From positions 42,410,135-42,474,134 of the forward strand of contig NC_012876.2 in NCBI RefSeq assembly GCF_000003195.3: 64,000 nucleotides of DNA, in the 5' to 3' direction. Numbering within the stretch: the first letter of the stretch is position 1; each line of letters begins with the position of its first letter. Of the stretch, positions 34,015 through 46,630 are shown piece after piece. This stretch comes from Sorghum bicolor. Lineage: Eukaryota; Streptophyta; Magnoliopsida; Poales; Poaceae. The notes beneath the pieces are model-generated. The model saw nothing but the letters and a program-made list of their open reading frames with translations. It was not told where the DNA came from and searched no databases. A program made the translations under genes and the position numbers.

Positions 34015-36314
34015 ATAGACAACAAAGCTTTGTGGAACTGGTTAAGTGTTAGCATAAAATCTCTTAGCCTTTATCATATTGAGATTTCTCCTAATAAATT
34101 TTATTTATTTAGTAGGATCATGCACTTATTATTTTTATATTTTTATTGTAAGATGAAAACATATTTATTTTATGCCACCACAGTCAATATACCTATGGGT
34201 TTTAAACCACAAGTATACTCACATGGGGCTTACTATTTCTAACCTTTTTATTTTCTTTTCAAGATAGTATGATTAACTAACAAGCCATTTATGGAAAGTA
34301 AATAATCTAAGGGAAAGGGAATGCAGAAAGGATAAATATGGATAACTACTGATTTTACCTTTCGGCAAGGGTTCAATGTTTTAAGTCTTCTGAACAAGAC
34401 TTCTCACCGTGTTCATTCTTTAGTTGCGTCATTTGATTCAGGTGTGTACCTTGACATCTGCACCTCTTGATACGGTGTCACCCATGTTCTTCGTTTGCCC
34501 AGCAGTTCGAAGTGCGGCATTGGCAGCATCCTGCTCAGTGTGTTTGTGCTCGTAGATCCAGGTCTTCACTTGGTTGAATCAGGGAGTTGTAAAACTCCAC
34601 CATGTTTTGCTGCAAGTGTACCTACTCATAGAGACAAGGCAGAGATCAAGTGCATGGGCCCTGTTGGTGGAAAACACCAACAAAACCAAAAGTGTATTTG
34701 TTCTTCTCTAACCTTAATCATAGTGAGCAAGACAAAGTTGATGGATGATAAGTTCATGAGTGTAGCACTTGTAACATTTCTCAGATCAGATCGCTTCAAC
34801 CTTATAGAAAGATAATCTATCTATGTATATGTCTTTTTCTTTATATCTCTCAAAGATTGAATGTGTAATATTTTAGCTCATATGATTAGGAGTGTGGGAT
34901 CCTGGAGGTAGTACTAGGAACAAAGATTAAAGGACTAAACATGCTGAATCAATTGGGTTGGTTAATTTGGAGTTATAAATCATACATGTTTGTCTCTTTA
35001 TTTATGTGAACGCTAGAACCAAGGAAAAGCTTATAAAAATGATAGCCACATATCTTAAGATGTTACCTTAATTGAAGAGTGATGGTACCATCTCACCTTG
35101 TGGAAACTTCTCTTTCTTAGCGATTGTGCATCGTGTTTGTGGCACCCTCCATGGATCATCTCTTATGAGCTACGTCTTCCTTGTGTAAATTGTTAAACTT
35201 GATGTGTCTCTCTCTTCATCTCCGATGTGAGTTTATCTCAGGACTTCCCAAATCGATATTGAAAGTTTTTCTGCAGGGGTTATTCCGACAAAATATACCA
35301 ATGTCTACACAAGCAGTTTTTAATTCAATAACCGAACTAGACTCCATGTCTAATCAGATTAAGGAAGGCTATTTAACCTAAGCACCATGCTTAATTTAAA
35401 AGCCAATAGAAGTATTTGCAGTACTTCCAAACTAACACTTACTAGGATAAACAAAGGTAGCGTGATGGCATTTATAGAGATCTACTCAAGTGGAGATGAA
35501 GTAGTGTGATTAATATTTAACAAATTGAGCATGTCTCAAAGGTAGGGACAACCAACATAGCAACATGGCAAAGGATGTTTTTATGTAAAGTACTCCCCCA
35601 ACCTTGAATTTTGCAAAATTCAAGTTTGGATTTAATTCAATGTTGTATGATGATTGGTTGGACATACCTTGTGCTTGTCATTCATCCAATCTTCTTGCTC
35701 CAATCCTGGAAAGGTTAGTGACAAGAATACCCGAAGGAATATTTTTACAATTATCCTTATATGCTCAATACACAAGGTAATGTTGTAAATAATTAAAAGC
35801 TCATCTAGAGAGAGATATCTAGAGATAATTTTTATAGTCAAGCCCGAACCAGTGACATGGAACACCCCACTCTTAGGATGTTCCACAAATGGCTTGGGTA
35901 CAATCTTTTCTATCGTGATGATATTAGGAAAGTAAGAGTAGGAGATTTACAACTTCTATATGCTGCTATTAATAAAGTACCCACTTCACCTGTTACACTT
36001 TTGGTTTCTCATTGGCTTAGCATACCTAGTCTTTAGGGACCAGTAGGATGTACTTCACTTATCACTCATCTAGCCTCTAATCTTCACTTGCTAGAAAACT
36101 CGTCATTGGAATTCATAGATGAGTTAAGAATTTATCATGGCTATGACACATTAGACAAGCTCGGATGTTAAAGAAAGAGGGTAATATAATGTATATGCTA
36201 TATGATAATAAAGGCAAGATTCGGTTACCTAACCCGAACCTTGGCCTCTACGTTGTTCAAAATTTTTTGATTGAGATTGCAGTGACACCAGTGAACTAGA
36301 GAGCTCCACAGTGA
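34015..36314. other. Central region between head-to-head elements L and R
   Basis: AT-rich DNA with no gene that I can support; ORFs are under 110 aa and show no domains. It must hold the junction between the two elements. Features seen are a perfect small hairpin 'gttggtggaaaacaccaac' (34663-34681) and another polypurine-like block, 'actcccccaacctt', at about 35591-35604 (minus strand). No LTR copy with the 'gctggggatgaca' landmark is present here, so both 5' LTRs are missing. Confidence 0.6.
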
Positions 36315-36890
36315 GTGGCATCTGAAAGGATGACCACCCATCAAGAACGCACCTGGTATGGAGCTGATCCCGGGCCGGAAGAAGCAGCGCACCTGCATTA
36401 TCGCGACTACAACCCCCGAGTCCTTCGAGACCCATGGGTTCGACATGCGCAACCACAAGAGCCAACACAGGAGACATGGCTGGAGAGCCAAGATCACCAG
36501 TGGACAAACCCGCCTTTTCATACGGGTAGGTACTCCACTGATCCTTATGGAGCTTCAGGATCCAGACCTCCATCCCAATTCGATGCAGGACGATACTCCG
36601 ACACCTCTTATGCTTTCACGACGACTACTACCAAGAGGCCAGTGCTTTCTTCACCCGTACCGACAACACTCTCCTCGACATCCAGAACACGCAAGCAGAA
36701 CATGGAAGACTCCTAGAACAACAATAAAAATGGAACCAGGACCACGCCACTGCAGTACAAGAACTGAGGCAAGATACCACAACAATGAACGACAACATCA
36801 CCACCATGATGCGGTTCTGGAACATTTGGTAAGACCGACAACAACATCCAGCTTGGGGGAGTTCCTTCCCAATTTATCAAAGTAAGTTTT
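36315..36890 (+). pseudogene. gag-like ORF remnant of element R
   Basis: A plus-strand frame of 133 aa (36315-36716) is rich in Pro, Ser, Thr, Arg and Tyr. It closes at TAG and stays open in meaning just beyond, with a coiled-coil-like Gln/Asp/Thr stretch (DHATAVQELRQDTT near 36735-36775). It ends by a 'cagcttgggggag' motif at about 36850. No zinc knuckle or gag core is recognisable. Position and composition suggest the end of a gag-like protein of a non-autonomous LTR element; this is inference. Confidence 0.4.
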
Positions 36891-37844
36891 TATTTGCTTT
36901 TCTTATTTACTCTTTTCTATTTTAGTGTCTAGTTATCTTAAAGAGAAAAAACTTAGAAAACCCAATAAATATTTTCTTGCTTTAATTTACTGCATTTTAT
37001 AAACATAAAAACAAAATAAAAAGAGTGTGTAGATAAGTGTGCTTTATTTTCCTGCTAAGTGTTAATCTCTAGAAAAATAAAAAGACCAAAAAAATACGTG
37101 ATGGAAATGATGAACAATTGCTCTGTTTGCTTACTTTCAAGTACCTAGCTTTTATATTAGAGTTCTTCTAGGAATTACTAAAACTAAAATTACTATCTAT
37201 GGAAAGCATAAAACTAAAGTCTAGGTAAGAGAAGGACATAATATAAAGTTTGAGCTGCTATTTATCTTGTTCCTACTACACTAAGTTCTGGAGATTTATT
37301 TTGAAAACTTACAAAATCACATGATGAGTTCCTAGCATAACAAACTACCTACCACAGCCATACTTGCTATAACATCTTTTACTATATTTACATTGAGTTT
37401 GATCGAGCTGTGTAGACCCTTAGGAGCTTTTCATGTGGTTAAATTAAGATATTCACTTGCACACATCTACTACACCATCCACCACCATTCATTAAAATTG
37501 CGAAAAATATTATCACTCACTGTCCCAAGTATTGTTATTCTCTCTCTAAAAAGATTCAATGCAGAAGAGGCATGGGTTATGCAAAAATATGCAAGGAAAT
37601 AAAAGGGGCAAGTGCCCGGAACCTCGAAAAAGAAAGAAAAAAAAGAGTGAGACGAGAGGTAAAAATGGACAAGTGTCCGGAGTAGAATTAGGGGTACAAA
37701 GATGCTCACTTGAGCGGAAAAAATAGACAAGTTCTGACAGTAGAATTAGGTGTATCTACTACCCACCTGAAAAAAAAAGAAAAAGATAGCCCATGGTCTC
37801 CCAAAGCAAAGATCAAAGAAGAGGAGAGATAGCAATATTAGGAG
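36891..37844 (+). mobile_element. Internal region of element R, first part
   Basis: AT-rich, non-coding. It carries the same blocks as element L in opposite orientation, notably 'ggggcaagtgcccggaacct' (37605-37624) and the 'caagtgtccgg' repeats. It ends at AGGAG (37840-37844), the target site of element C, and resumes at 49842. Confidence 0.7.
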
Positions 37845-38303
37845 TGTCGACGAAAGCTAGTCGGCAGTCTACCTTGGGGTATACCCACGGTAGTAGTTTA
37901 TCGGTAGACGGTGCACAAACTACGAACTCGATGGTGACGCAAGACACGGACAAGCTTTTTATCCAGGTTCGTCCGCCGAGTTGGCGTAATACCTACGTCC
38001 TGCGTCTGGTTGTATTGGATTGTGTTGAGAGATAATGTGTCCTAGGGGGGTCCCTTGCCCCTCCTTATATAGTCTGGAGGGCAGGGTTACAGATCTGGAA
38101 ACTAATCCTAGTCGGGTACAATTGCCATGGATAATTCGATATCAATTCCTATTCTAACCGACTAGAATCCTGCTTGATCTCCACATCTTGTTTCCTTGCG
38201 CAAAACTCCAAGCTGTCGGATCAAGCCTTGAACTCGTCTCGTAATGGGCCAAGCCTCCTGGCCCAAGTCTAGCCGTAAGGGTATAGGGGTTTATACCCCC
38301 ACA
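37845..38303 (-). repeat. 3' LTR of element C, 459 bp
   Basis: Plus-strand ends are TGTCGACG...CCCCCACA. By eye it differs from the other LTR by five substitutions and a 2-nt difference in a G run. Confidence 0.95.
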
Positions 38304-38320
38304 GCTAGTCCCCGAGCACC
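38304..38320 (-). other. Polypurine tract of element C
   Basis: Minus-strand 'tggtgctcggggactagc' lies directly before the LTR start TGTGGGGG. Its core CTCGGGGAC is repeated many times further inside (see 38304-39160). Confidence 0.65.
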
Positions 38321-39160
38321 ATGTATTGTGATGTAACATGCCATCTTGAGCTTCTTCGATCAGTGAGGCTTGACGTCTTCAGGAAAGTTGCCCGAACAGT
38401 TGCAACGGTATTTGGACCAACTCAAAAGACAATTAATCAACATTGACATCGAAGAAGCAGGTTGTTCAAAGAATGCATGGTGCTCAAAATTAAAAAAGAT
38501 TTCTTTCCTGGTGAAGTGTGCCCACTTTACTTTTCTGATAAGTATAGACCTCAGAAAAGCAAACATATTCACCGCAAGGTGAAGTGTGCCCACTTAGTCC
38601 CCGAGCCTGGTAGTAGGTGACGTAGGCACGTGGTGCTAGGGTCTAAAAAGAAAAGTCATCAAAGGAATTCTTGAAACTGAGGTGCATCGCCAGATGCATC
38701 ATACCGATGTAGTCCCCGAGCTTGCTGGAAGGCGAAGTATGAGCCTTGTAGCAAGGTCTAAAAAATTGAAAGTACCAGTCCGTCTGCAGTTGAATAGACT
38801 AATCGACCAGTCCCCGGGTGTACAAAAGTATGACAACCAGGCCCCAAGCACCAAGCGCACTCCTTAGAATTCTGAGTTGCTATATTGGGCGACCAGTCCC
38901 CGGGCATCGAGCGTTCAGTGGTCGCCGGAATTTTCGAAGTTCCGGGCTGATAGACTGGGCGACCAGTCCCCGAGCATCAAGTGCTCGGTGGTCGGTGCAG
39001 TCCTTCACATCCGAGTTAATAGACTGGGCGACCAGTCCCCGAGCATCAAGTGCTCGGTGGTCGGTGCAGTCCTTCACATCCGAGTTAATAGACTGGGCGA
39101 CCAGTCCCCGAGCATCAAGTGCTCGGTGGTCGGTGCAGTCCCCGGATTGTTGACTCTCTG
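38304..39160 (-). repeat. Iterated PPT-like motifs and 69-bp tandem repeats
   Basis: The polypurine core (plus-strand 'agtccccgagc' or near variants) occurs about eight times: at 38307, about 38596, 38711, 38811, 38895, 38967, 39036 and 39105. The last four lie in tandem 69-bp units starting at about 38884, 38953, 39022 and 39091; units two to four are nearly identical. ORFs of 94-156 aa over this stretch merely read the repeat. No gene is present up to 39548. Confidence 0.8.
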
Positions 39161-39548
39161 CCATATTTGTCTTCTTGTTTTTGAAAAGACCTTTCCAGTT
39201 AAAGTTGACGTGACGAGACCTCCTGACGGGGTGTCAGATGGATGCATGAAAAGTTGCGCCTGGCAACTGTGCAGCCGCCCTTTGCATGGTTTGAGAAAAG
39301 GAAACCATCAATTGGTACGAAAACTCCGCCGCATTAATTGTCTATAATCATTGAAAACCGAAACGCCGCATCCGCCGCATGGCCCGCCCACTTCCCGAGA
39401 ATACGGGAAGTGGGGGGTGGAGTTGCGGGTTATAAGGGCTCGACAGTTCCGCCCGTACTGCTTACCCTGCCATTGCCTTCAAGCCTTCCACTTTTGCCTC
39501 CTTCAAGCACCTATATCTTCGTAACTCAAGTCCACTTCCTCACCTCCA

Positions 39549-42500
39549 ATGGCGAAGAGCGACTCCAAGAAGAGGGCCGAACTGATGGCCAAGGAGTGGA
39601 AGAAGTCCCGCAGCACCGCCAAGTCCCTCGGTGACCTCGTCGACATGGGGCTCCTGCACAGCTCGGAACTCGGTGGCTGGAGAGCGCCGGAAGGAGAGAG
39701 CTTCCCCGACCCCCGTGCCGGTGAGATCGTCGTGTTCGAAGATTTCATTAAAAGGGGCTTTGGGGTTCCTATTCATCCTTTTCTTCAAGGTCTTCTTTTG
39801 TATTATGAGATCGGGATTTGCAATATGCACCCGAACTCAATTCTCCTCATCTCCACTTTTATCCATCTGTGCGAGGCCTATGTTGGCATAGAGCCGCACT
39901 TCGATCTATTTCGTTATCTTTTCTGCTTAAGGAAGAAGGGAGCAGTTGGAGGCTCCAAGATTGCAGGTGGAGTATACCTTAATCTCCGGGACGGGATGAG
40001 GAACCGGTACCTGAACTGCCCTTGGAATACCTCTCTTACCGAATGGTATAAGAAATGGTTCTACGTCAGGGAGGAGCCGGGCAGCTCCACGTTCTGTGAC
40101 GTGGGGTACATCCCCGAGAAGAGGGTCAGTTGGACCGACCGCCCAGAATTCGACGGACAAGTAGCAGACTTGATGAGGCTGATCGACTGGTCGCGCTTGG
40201 ACGGGCTAGGGGTGGTCGGCAACTTTGTTTGCCGCCGGGTGATGCCCTGCCAGAAGAGGGTGCACTCTGCGTACGAGTACGCCGGAAGCCAGGACCCGAC
40301 CAGGATGAGGCCTGAGGTCCTGGAGAAGGAAGAGGTGCAGCAGTTGTTGAACGAATTGTTCAACTTTGCTGACGGGAGCTTCATCCGTGGTAGTGATCGG
40401 GTGCAAGCTTTCAAGCTGGGACGACCGGCCCCTAAGGTGATGTCCTTTACTGACTGTGACTCCTTAGCATTCGTTATATTGTCGGATGCTGACTTGTCTG
40501 TATTTCTCTTTGTAGATCGGAGATTTAGACAGGTGCGCAGTGTATGTGTCACTGGCGCCTGGGATGGAGGATCCCGCAAGGGAGGATCCGCCAATAGAGG
40601 ACGCTGCACGGTGTGATCAGTACACCAGCAGTGAGGAGGACCAGGCCCGTCCCATCCCGACCACCGAGGAGAGGGTGGCGGGGAAAAGGCCAATGGCGAT
40701 GGATCCGTCGCCTGCGGCGACGCTGCCAGCGGAGAGCAGCCAAGCACCGAAGCGCCGTCGGCTCGTCCGGATTACCGACGACGACGACGAGGAGGAGGAA
40801 GCCGCACCGTCGCTAGTCCGACGGCCTCGTAGCCGTCCGGACAGTGCACCGGCCACCACTGGTCGGGTGGCCAGCGATCCTCCTTCGCCGCGTGTTACAG
40901 AGACGGGAGCCCAAGCACCAACTGGCCGGGCTCGGAGGAGGTTCACCGCGACCCACCGTCGATCGGATCTGTAAGTGTTCGACTTACGTATTTTGGCGTT
41001 TTTTTTGCTGAAAATGCTGCTTTGATTTTTAGCGTGGCGTCGGATGTCAACCCCGACCACGCCGCCGGACAAAGGGCGGCCGAGCCTGCTTGTGCTGCTA
41101 AAGACGCGGCGCTGCAGACAACAGATTAGCCTGCGGCGGCAGCTGCTGCTACAGGCATCGAGGGAGAGTCTGCTCCGGCGAGTGCCGCGGCGGGCACTCC
41201 GCCGAGGGATGGGGAGGCAGGAAGGACCCCTCCCCCGAGTACTATTGCGGAGGAGGGGAGCAGAGTCCCGACTCCTCCAGCCGAAGAAGGGAGGATGCCG
41301 ACACCGCCCCAAGCAGGGGCTTCTTCGCCCGTGGGCTCCCCTGGCCCATACCAGGGACCAGTGATGCCCTCGACCGCAGCCGGAGGCAGTGCGGCGAACG
41401 AGGAGCCCCAGGAGGCCTCCGATGATGACGTGGAGGAGGTCCAGGGTCGTCCCCGTGATGATCGCCAGCACGTCTATGTGTGGCGCCAGTGCGGGGACCA
41501 CTTTATTGGTCACGAGGAGCTCACGGAGACGGAGGAGGCCGCGAGGGTAGAGCGCGCGGCTAAGCGCCTCGTGGACGAGGTTAAGGTAGGTAATCCTGTG
41601 TGTTGCTTGGATAATCTTTGTGCAGTGTTCCCGTATTCGACATGTGTTCTTTTTTTTGCAGGGCGCAATGAAAACAGCGAAGTACCAGAAACGGTGCTTT
41701 GACCAGATCGAAGGGATCGTGGCCGAGAATAAGGCCTTGTCCGCGGAGGTAGACCGGCTGCGGTCGGAGGTTGGGGAGAAGGTAGCCGAGAAGAGCGCTC
41801 AGGAAGAGCACTGTCTCGAGCTTACCCGACGCTTAGCCGACCAGTATCGGCTGCGAGAAGGTTAGTCTCGAACATTTAGGCGGCTGTATGTGACCGCGTT
41901 ATTTGAATTTGCTGATCTGGGAATTATTCGTGCAGACATGGAGGAGGAGGTCGCGCGCCTTCGGCAGGAGAAAGAGCAGCTCAGCCAAGAGCTTGCCGGG
42001 GCGCTGGAGGCCGGACGCCGAGCAGGGGAGGAGCTGAGCCGAAAGGACCGGGAGTTGTCTGGTAATACGCACCGCCTCCGTTAGTCGTCGTTTATCGTTC
42101 TTTTATTTTTGATACACTGAATCTAACATCTTGCTTGTCTTGCAGTGCTCAAGGTGAACGCCAAGAAGCACCTGGACGAGCTGGTCAGGGACCGGGACTC
42201 CTGGAAGGTCAATTGTTGTAAGATCTGGAAAGGAGTGTCCCCGGTCCTGGACTTGATCAGCCCCGAGCTCCCGGAGAGCCAGCCCCGCGCGCCGAAATTG
42301 ACGCCAGTTGAAAAGGCGCAACGAGCGTGGGACTGGCTTCAACAGGTCGTGAAGGACGCTGGGGAGTTTGCTGGTGCGCACATCCTTAGCATGGTGCGCG
42401 CCCACTACCCCCTGGTCGATTTGACCAGGCTGGAGAAGGGGTACCCCAAGGAGGTCGGCCCGCAGGAGGCGGACGAGCTTCGGGGTGGTCTGCTGGACTT

Positions 42501-42723
42501 GTCGTCGACGGTGATCGGCGACATCAACCTGTGCGGAACGGCCACTCCCCCCGACCAGCCAGGTTTAGACAGGTCGGCCAGGGAGCTGTTGGGCGCGTCT
42601 ATTGCGGGAGATGGGCGGTCGACGCCGCGGTCTCGACCAGCCAGGCGCCGGTGGCCCCGACCCCTTCGTCCGGGCAGCAAGGCCAGGCGGGTGATCAGCC
42701 CGAGCAGTAGGCCGGTAGGATAG
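39549..42723 (+). CDS. Antisense spliced gene of element C (Transposase_28-like)
   Basis: Six exons with consensus splice sites and matching phases: 39549-40436, 40516-40970, 41033-41585, 41662-41860, 41936-42061, 42146-42723. The first exon (296 codons) is a globular domain (FEDFIKRGFGVPIHPF, LLLYYEIGICNMHPNS, WYKKWFYVRE) of the 'putative gypsy type transposon' family PF04195, common in grass elements. Exons 2 and 3 are basic and acidic, low complexity (KRRRLVRI, then a DE run). Exons 4-6 read as coiled coil (VAENKALSAEVDRLRSEV). TAG at 41127-41129 interrupts exon 3 in frame; the frame is open on both sides. It lies opposite and convergent to pol (285 bp between stops). Antisense ORFs are known in the Tat lineage (Grande gene 23); their function is unknown. 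Confidence 0.75.
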
Positions 42724-42789
42724 TCTGTAGGAGTAGACTAGTGTCCGCCCGTTAGGGTGTTTATTGTAAACTTTGTATGTAAAGTTTGT

Positions 42790-42795
42790 AATAAA
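42790..42795 (+). terminator. Possible polyadenylation signal of the antisense gene
   Basis: AATAAA lies 67 bp past the stop codon of the antisense gene, within T-rich sequence with 'tttgtatgtaaagtttgtaa' just before it, as is usual for plant poly(A) sites. The rest of 42724-43007 shows no gene. Confidence 0.5.
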
Positions 42796-43007
42796 GTTTT
42801 GAATTTGTCATGACTACTATTTTGAGCGCTGTGAAGTTGTCGGAGTGACGTGTCACTGTGTTTGCTTCATGGTCGTTAAGATTTTCCGTCGCAGAGGATA
42901 TTGTTGTTCTTCGCCGAAAACTCTGCGTGTAAACAAAGTATAGCCAAAAAAGAAAAACTTTTATTACTGCCAACTATAAGAGACTTACAAGCAAAAGTTA
43001 CTGGAAT

Positions 43008-46000
43008 TTATGGATAAAATCGGCGCAGTTTGTCTATGTGCCAAGAGTTAGGCCCGCGTGTTCCGTCTGGATACGCCAATCTGTAGGATGTAGGTCGTGT
43101 GACTTCGGCGACCACAAAGGGTCCTTCCCAGGGAGTGGATAGCTTGTGCATTCCTTCTTGGTTTGTTTTCCACCTAAGTACCAGATCGCCGACCACGAAG
43201 GAACGGTCCTTGACGTTCCTGTTGTGGTATCGCCTGACGGCCGCAAGATACTTTGCTGTTCGGAGACAAGAATTCAAACGCTTTTCCTCCATGCAGTTGA
43301 TTTCGAGCTCTCTGGCGTTGTCGGCTGTTGACTGGTCGAAGTTTTCAATCCTAGGAGAACCGAAGGTTATGTCAGACGGCAGGACTGCCTCAGTGCCGTA
43401 AACCATGAAGTAGGGAGACACCCCTGTGTTCCGACTGGTCTGAGTTCGGAGGCCCCCGACCACAGCCGGTAACTCTTTCATCCATCGACCGAGTGCTCTG
43501 TCGTTCTCGGCATACAGCCGTTTCTTTAGGGCGTCAATGATCATTCCGTTTGCGCGTTCAACTTGACCATTTGCCCGTGGGTGAGCTACTGACACATATT
43601 TTATGACTATGCCCCTGTCATCGCAGAAGTCCCAAAAAGTGGTGCCAGTGAACTGAGTACCCAGGTCGGTGATTATGCTGTTCGGGATGCCGAATCTATG
43701 TATGATTTGATTGAGGAACTCCATAGCCTTCTCGGAGGTTGCTTTGACCGGAGGCATGTATTCGATCCACTTGGAGAACTTGTCGATTAACACGAAAACA
43801 AACTTGAAGTTGCCGGGAGCTGGTTTAAATGGCCCAATCATGTCGAGCCTCCAGCAGGCAAAGGGCCAGGATGACGGAATGGTTTGAATTTCATGAGCAG
43901 GTACGTGTGTCCTTTTAGCGAAGAACTGACATCCCTCGCAGTGTCGGACCAGTTTTTCTACGTCACTTACCGCGGTTGGCCAATAAAAACCTGCTCGGAA
44001 GGCTTTCCCGACCAGCGTTCTGGATGCGGCGTGATTGCCGCAAGATCCAGCATGTATGTCTTCTAGGAGCTTGATACCATCATCTTGGGGTATGCATTTG
44101 AGCAGTACTTCAGAACTTGCATTTTTTCGCATGAGTTTGCCGTCGACCAGGATGTAGTTTTTTGACCGTCGAATGAGGCGCTCGTTCTCTGTTTTGTCCT
44201 GAAAGCCTGACCCGTCCAATATATACTTGATGAACGGGGTACGCCAATCACGACCACTGGTTGTCGGAGCGACATCGTCTGTGAGCATTGCCTCAGCGAG
44301 TTGCTTTTCGACTAGGCCGGAACCTACGCTTGGCTCGTGGATGTCCTGGACGAAAATACCCCGCGGTATCTGGGCCCGAGATGACCCTAACTTTGACAAC
44401 GCATCTGCTGCCTGGTTCTTATCCCGGACCACGTGGATGTACTCTATGCCGTAGAAGTTGGTTTCCCATTTGCGAATTTCTTTGCAGTAGAGATCCATCT
44501 TCTCGTAGGTTGCGTCCCACTCCTTGTTGAGCTGGTTGATAACCAAAGCAGAGTCGCCATAGACATAGAGGCGCTTGACTCCCAGCTCGACGACTAGCCT
44601 TATGCCGTGCAGGCATGCTTCGTATTCGGCGACATTGTTTGACGCCGGAAAGAGGATCCTAAGGACGTAACGTAGTTTGTCCTTGTTAGGCGACACGAAC
44701 AGTATCCCAGCGCCGGCACCGTTGATGTTCAAGGATCCGTCGAAGAACATTGACAGTGGTCGGAGACATCGGGAACGGGAGGCTCGTTGAGATCCGTCCA
44801 CTCAGCAATGAAATCGACCAAGGCCTGAGACTTAACTGTGGTGCGGCTCTGGAACTCCAGGGAAAATGGGCATAACTCCATCGCCCATTTTACGATTCTG
44901 CCGTTGGCATCTTTATTGCACAGAATGTCCCCGAGAGGGAAGCTGGTGGTCACCAAGACTCGATGGCCGTCGAAGTAGTGTTTCAGCTTTCTTGACGATA
45001 TTAGGATGGCGTATATGAGCTTCTGTATTTGAGGGTACCTGGCCTTGGACTCGTTTAAGACCTCACTTATGAAGTAAACGGGTCTCTGGACCTTATAGGC
45101 ATGACCTGGTTCATCTCGCTCGACCACTATTGCTGTGGAAACAACCCTGTCGGTTGCAGCAATGTAAAGGAGTAGGTCTTCCTCGGGCTGAGGCGCTGTA
45201 AGGACAGGTGGCGAAGTGAGAAAAGTCTTGAGCTGAGTGAATGCGGCGTCGGCTTCCTCTGTCCAAGAAAATTTTTCCGACACTTTCAAGAGTTTGAAGA
45301 AAGGGAGGCCTTTTTCTCCTAGTCTTGAGATGAAGCGACTGAGGGCGGCCATACATCCGGTAAGCTTCTGAATATCCTTGACATTCTTGGGTGGTCGCAT
45401 GTCGAGTACTGCTTTTACTTTTGAAGGGTTTGGTCGTATGCCGTCACGACTGACAACGTTGCCGAGCAGTAGACCAGAAGGAACACCAAAGATGCACTTT
45501 TTGGGGTTAAGCTTCCACTTGTACCTATTAAGCACCTTGAAAGTTTGGTCTAAGTTGTCGATTAGGGTGCTCGCGTCCCTTGTTTTTACGACCACGTCGT
45601 CTACATAGGCCTCGACGAGGTCATCACGAATCTCATCGTGGAGGCACTACTGGATAGCCCGTTGATAAGTGGCTCCGGCGTTTTTGAGTCCGAAGGACAT
45701 GTTCGTGTAGCAGTATGCGCCAAAAGGAGTAATGAAGGATGTTTTTATCTGATCGTCTTCCTTTAGCGAGATCTGGTGATAACCAGAGTAGCAATCTAGA
45801 AAAGAGAGGAGTTCGCATCCGGCCGTTGAGTCGACCACCTCGTCAATGCGAGGGAGACCAAAAGGATCTTTAGGACAGTGTTTATTGAGATCAGTGTAAT
45901 CAACGCACATTCTCTATTCATTATTCTTTTTGCGTACAAGAACCGGATTGGCGAGCCAATCGGGGTGATACACTTCTTTTATGAATCCAGCTGCTAGAAG

Positions 46001-46630
46001 CCGTGTTATTTCTATCCTAATAGCCTCCTTTTTGTCACGAGCGAACCGTCGTAGCTTTTGCTTGATTGGTCTTGCGGTCTTCGAGACATTTAAGGAGTGC
46101 TCGATCAGGTTTCGTGGGACGCCGGGCATGTCTGCGGGTTTCCATGCGAAAACGCTCACGTTGTCCCTTAGAAACCTGACGAGCGCGTCTTCCTATTTTG
46201 GATCTAGATTGGCCCCGATGAGGGCCGTCCTCTCGGGGCTGCCGTCGACCAGCTGTACTTCTTTGTACTCCTTGGATTTTGAATTCTTCCTGGCTGTCTC
46301 CTGCTCGGGTAATCGGAGCTGGTCGGGGGGCAGCTGCGGGGCTTGGGTTGCTGTTTCTGCCATGCGGATTGAGAGGTCTATTGCTTCGGTGATCTTGAAG
46401 CTCTCTTCTTTGCAGGTATACGCGGTGTAGACATTGCCTCTGACGGTTAGGACACCCTTCTCCGTAGGCATCTTAAGGACCAGGTATGAGTAGTGCGGGA
46501 CTGCCATGAACTTTGTTAGCGATGGTCGGCCCAGTATAGCGTGGTAGGTCCCGTCGAAGTCCGCGACCACGAAGTTGATGAACTCTGTCCGAAAGTGGTC
46601 GGGTGTGCCGAATTGGACAGGCAATGTTAT
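43008..46630 (-). pseudogene. pol of element C: RT, RNase H, integrase, broken
   Basis: Reading on the minus strand: the end of the protease region (46624-46193), RT (CVDYTDLNKHCPKDPF near 45908; YVDDVVVK near 45600), RNase H (FFDGSLN; the Glu of AEYEA; YGDSALVINQ; NQAADAL), the integrase HHCC finger (HAGSCGNHAA...CEGCQFFAK) and core (RLDMIGPF, ITDLGTQF, GQVERANG), ending WHIDKLRRFYP at 43008. Breaks: in-frame stops at about 46631, 46180, 45912 and 45653, and a one-base loss at about 44756 between RT/RNase H connection and RNase H. From 44801 down to 43008 the frame is fully open. Three of the four stops are TAG where related copies have CAG or another C-bearing codon; the fourth is TAG for TGG. 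Confidence 0.88.

Noticed and set aside
38818..39347. 111- and 156-aa ORFs with repeated 23-residue units
   Set aside because: They read the 69-bp tandem repeat near the polypurine tract in several frames. The repeat, not a protein, explains the pattern.
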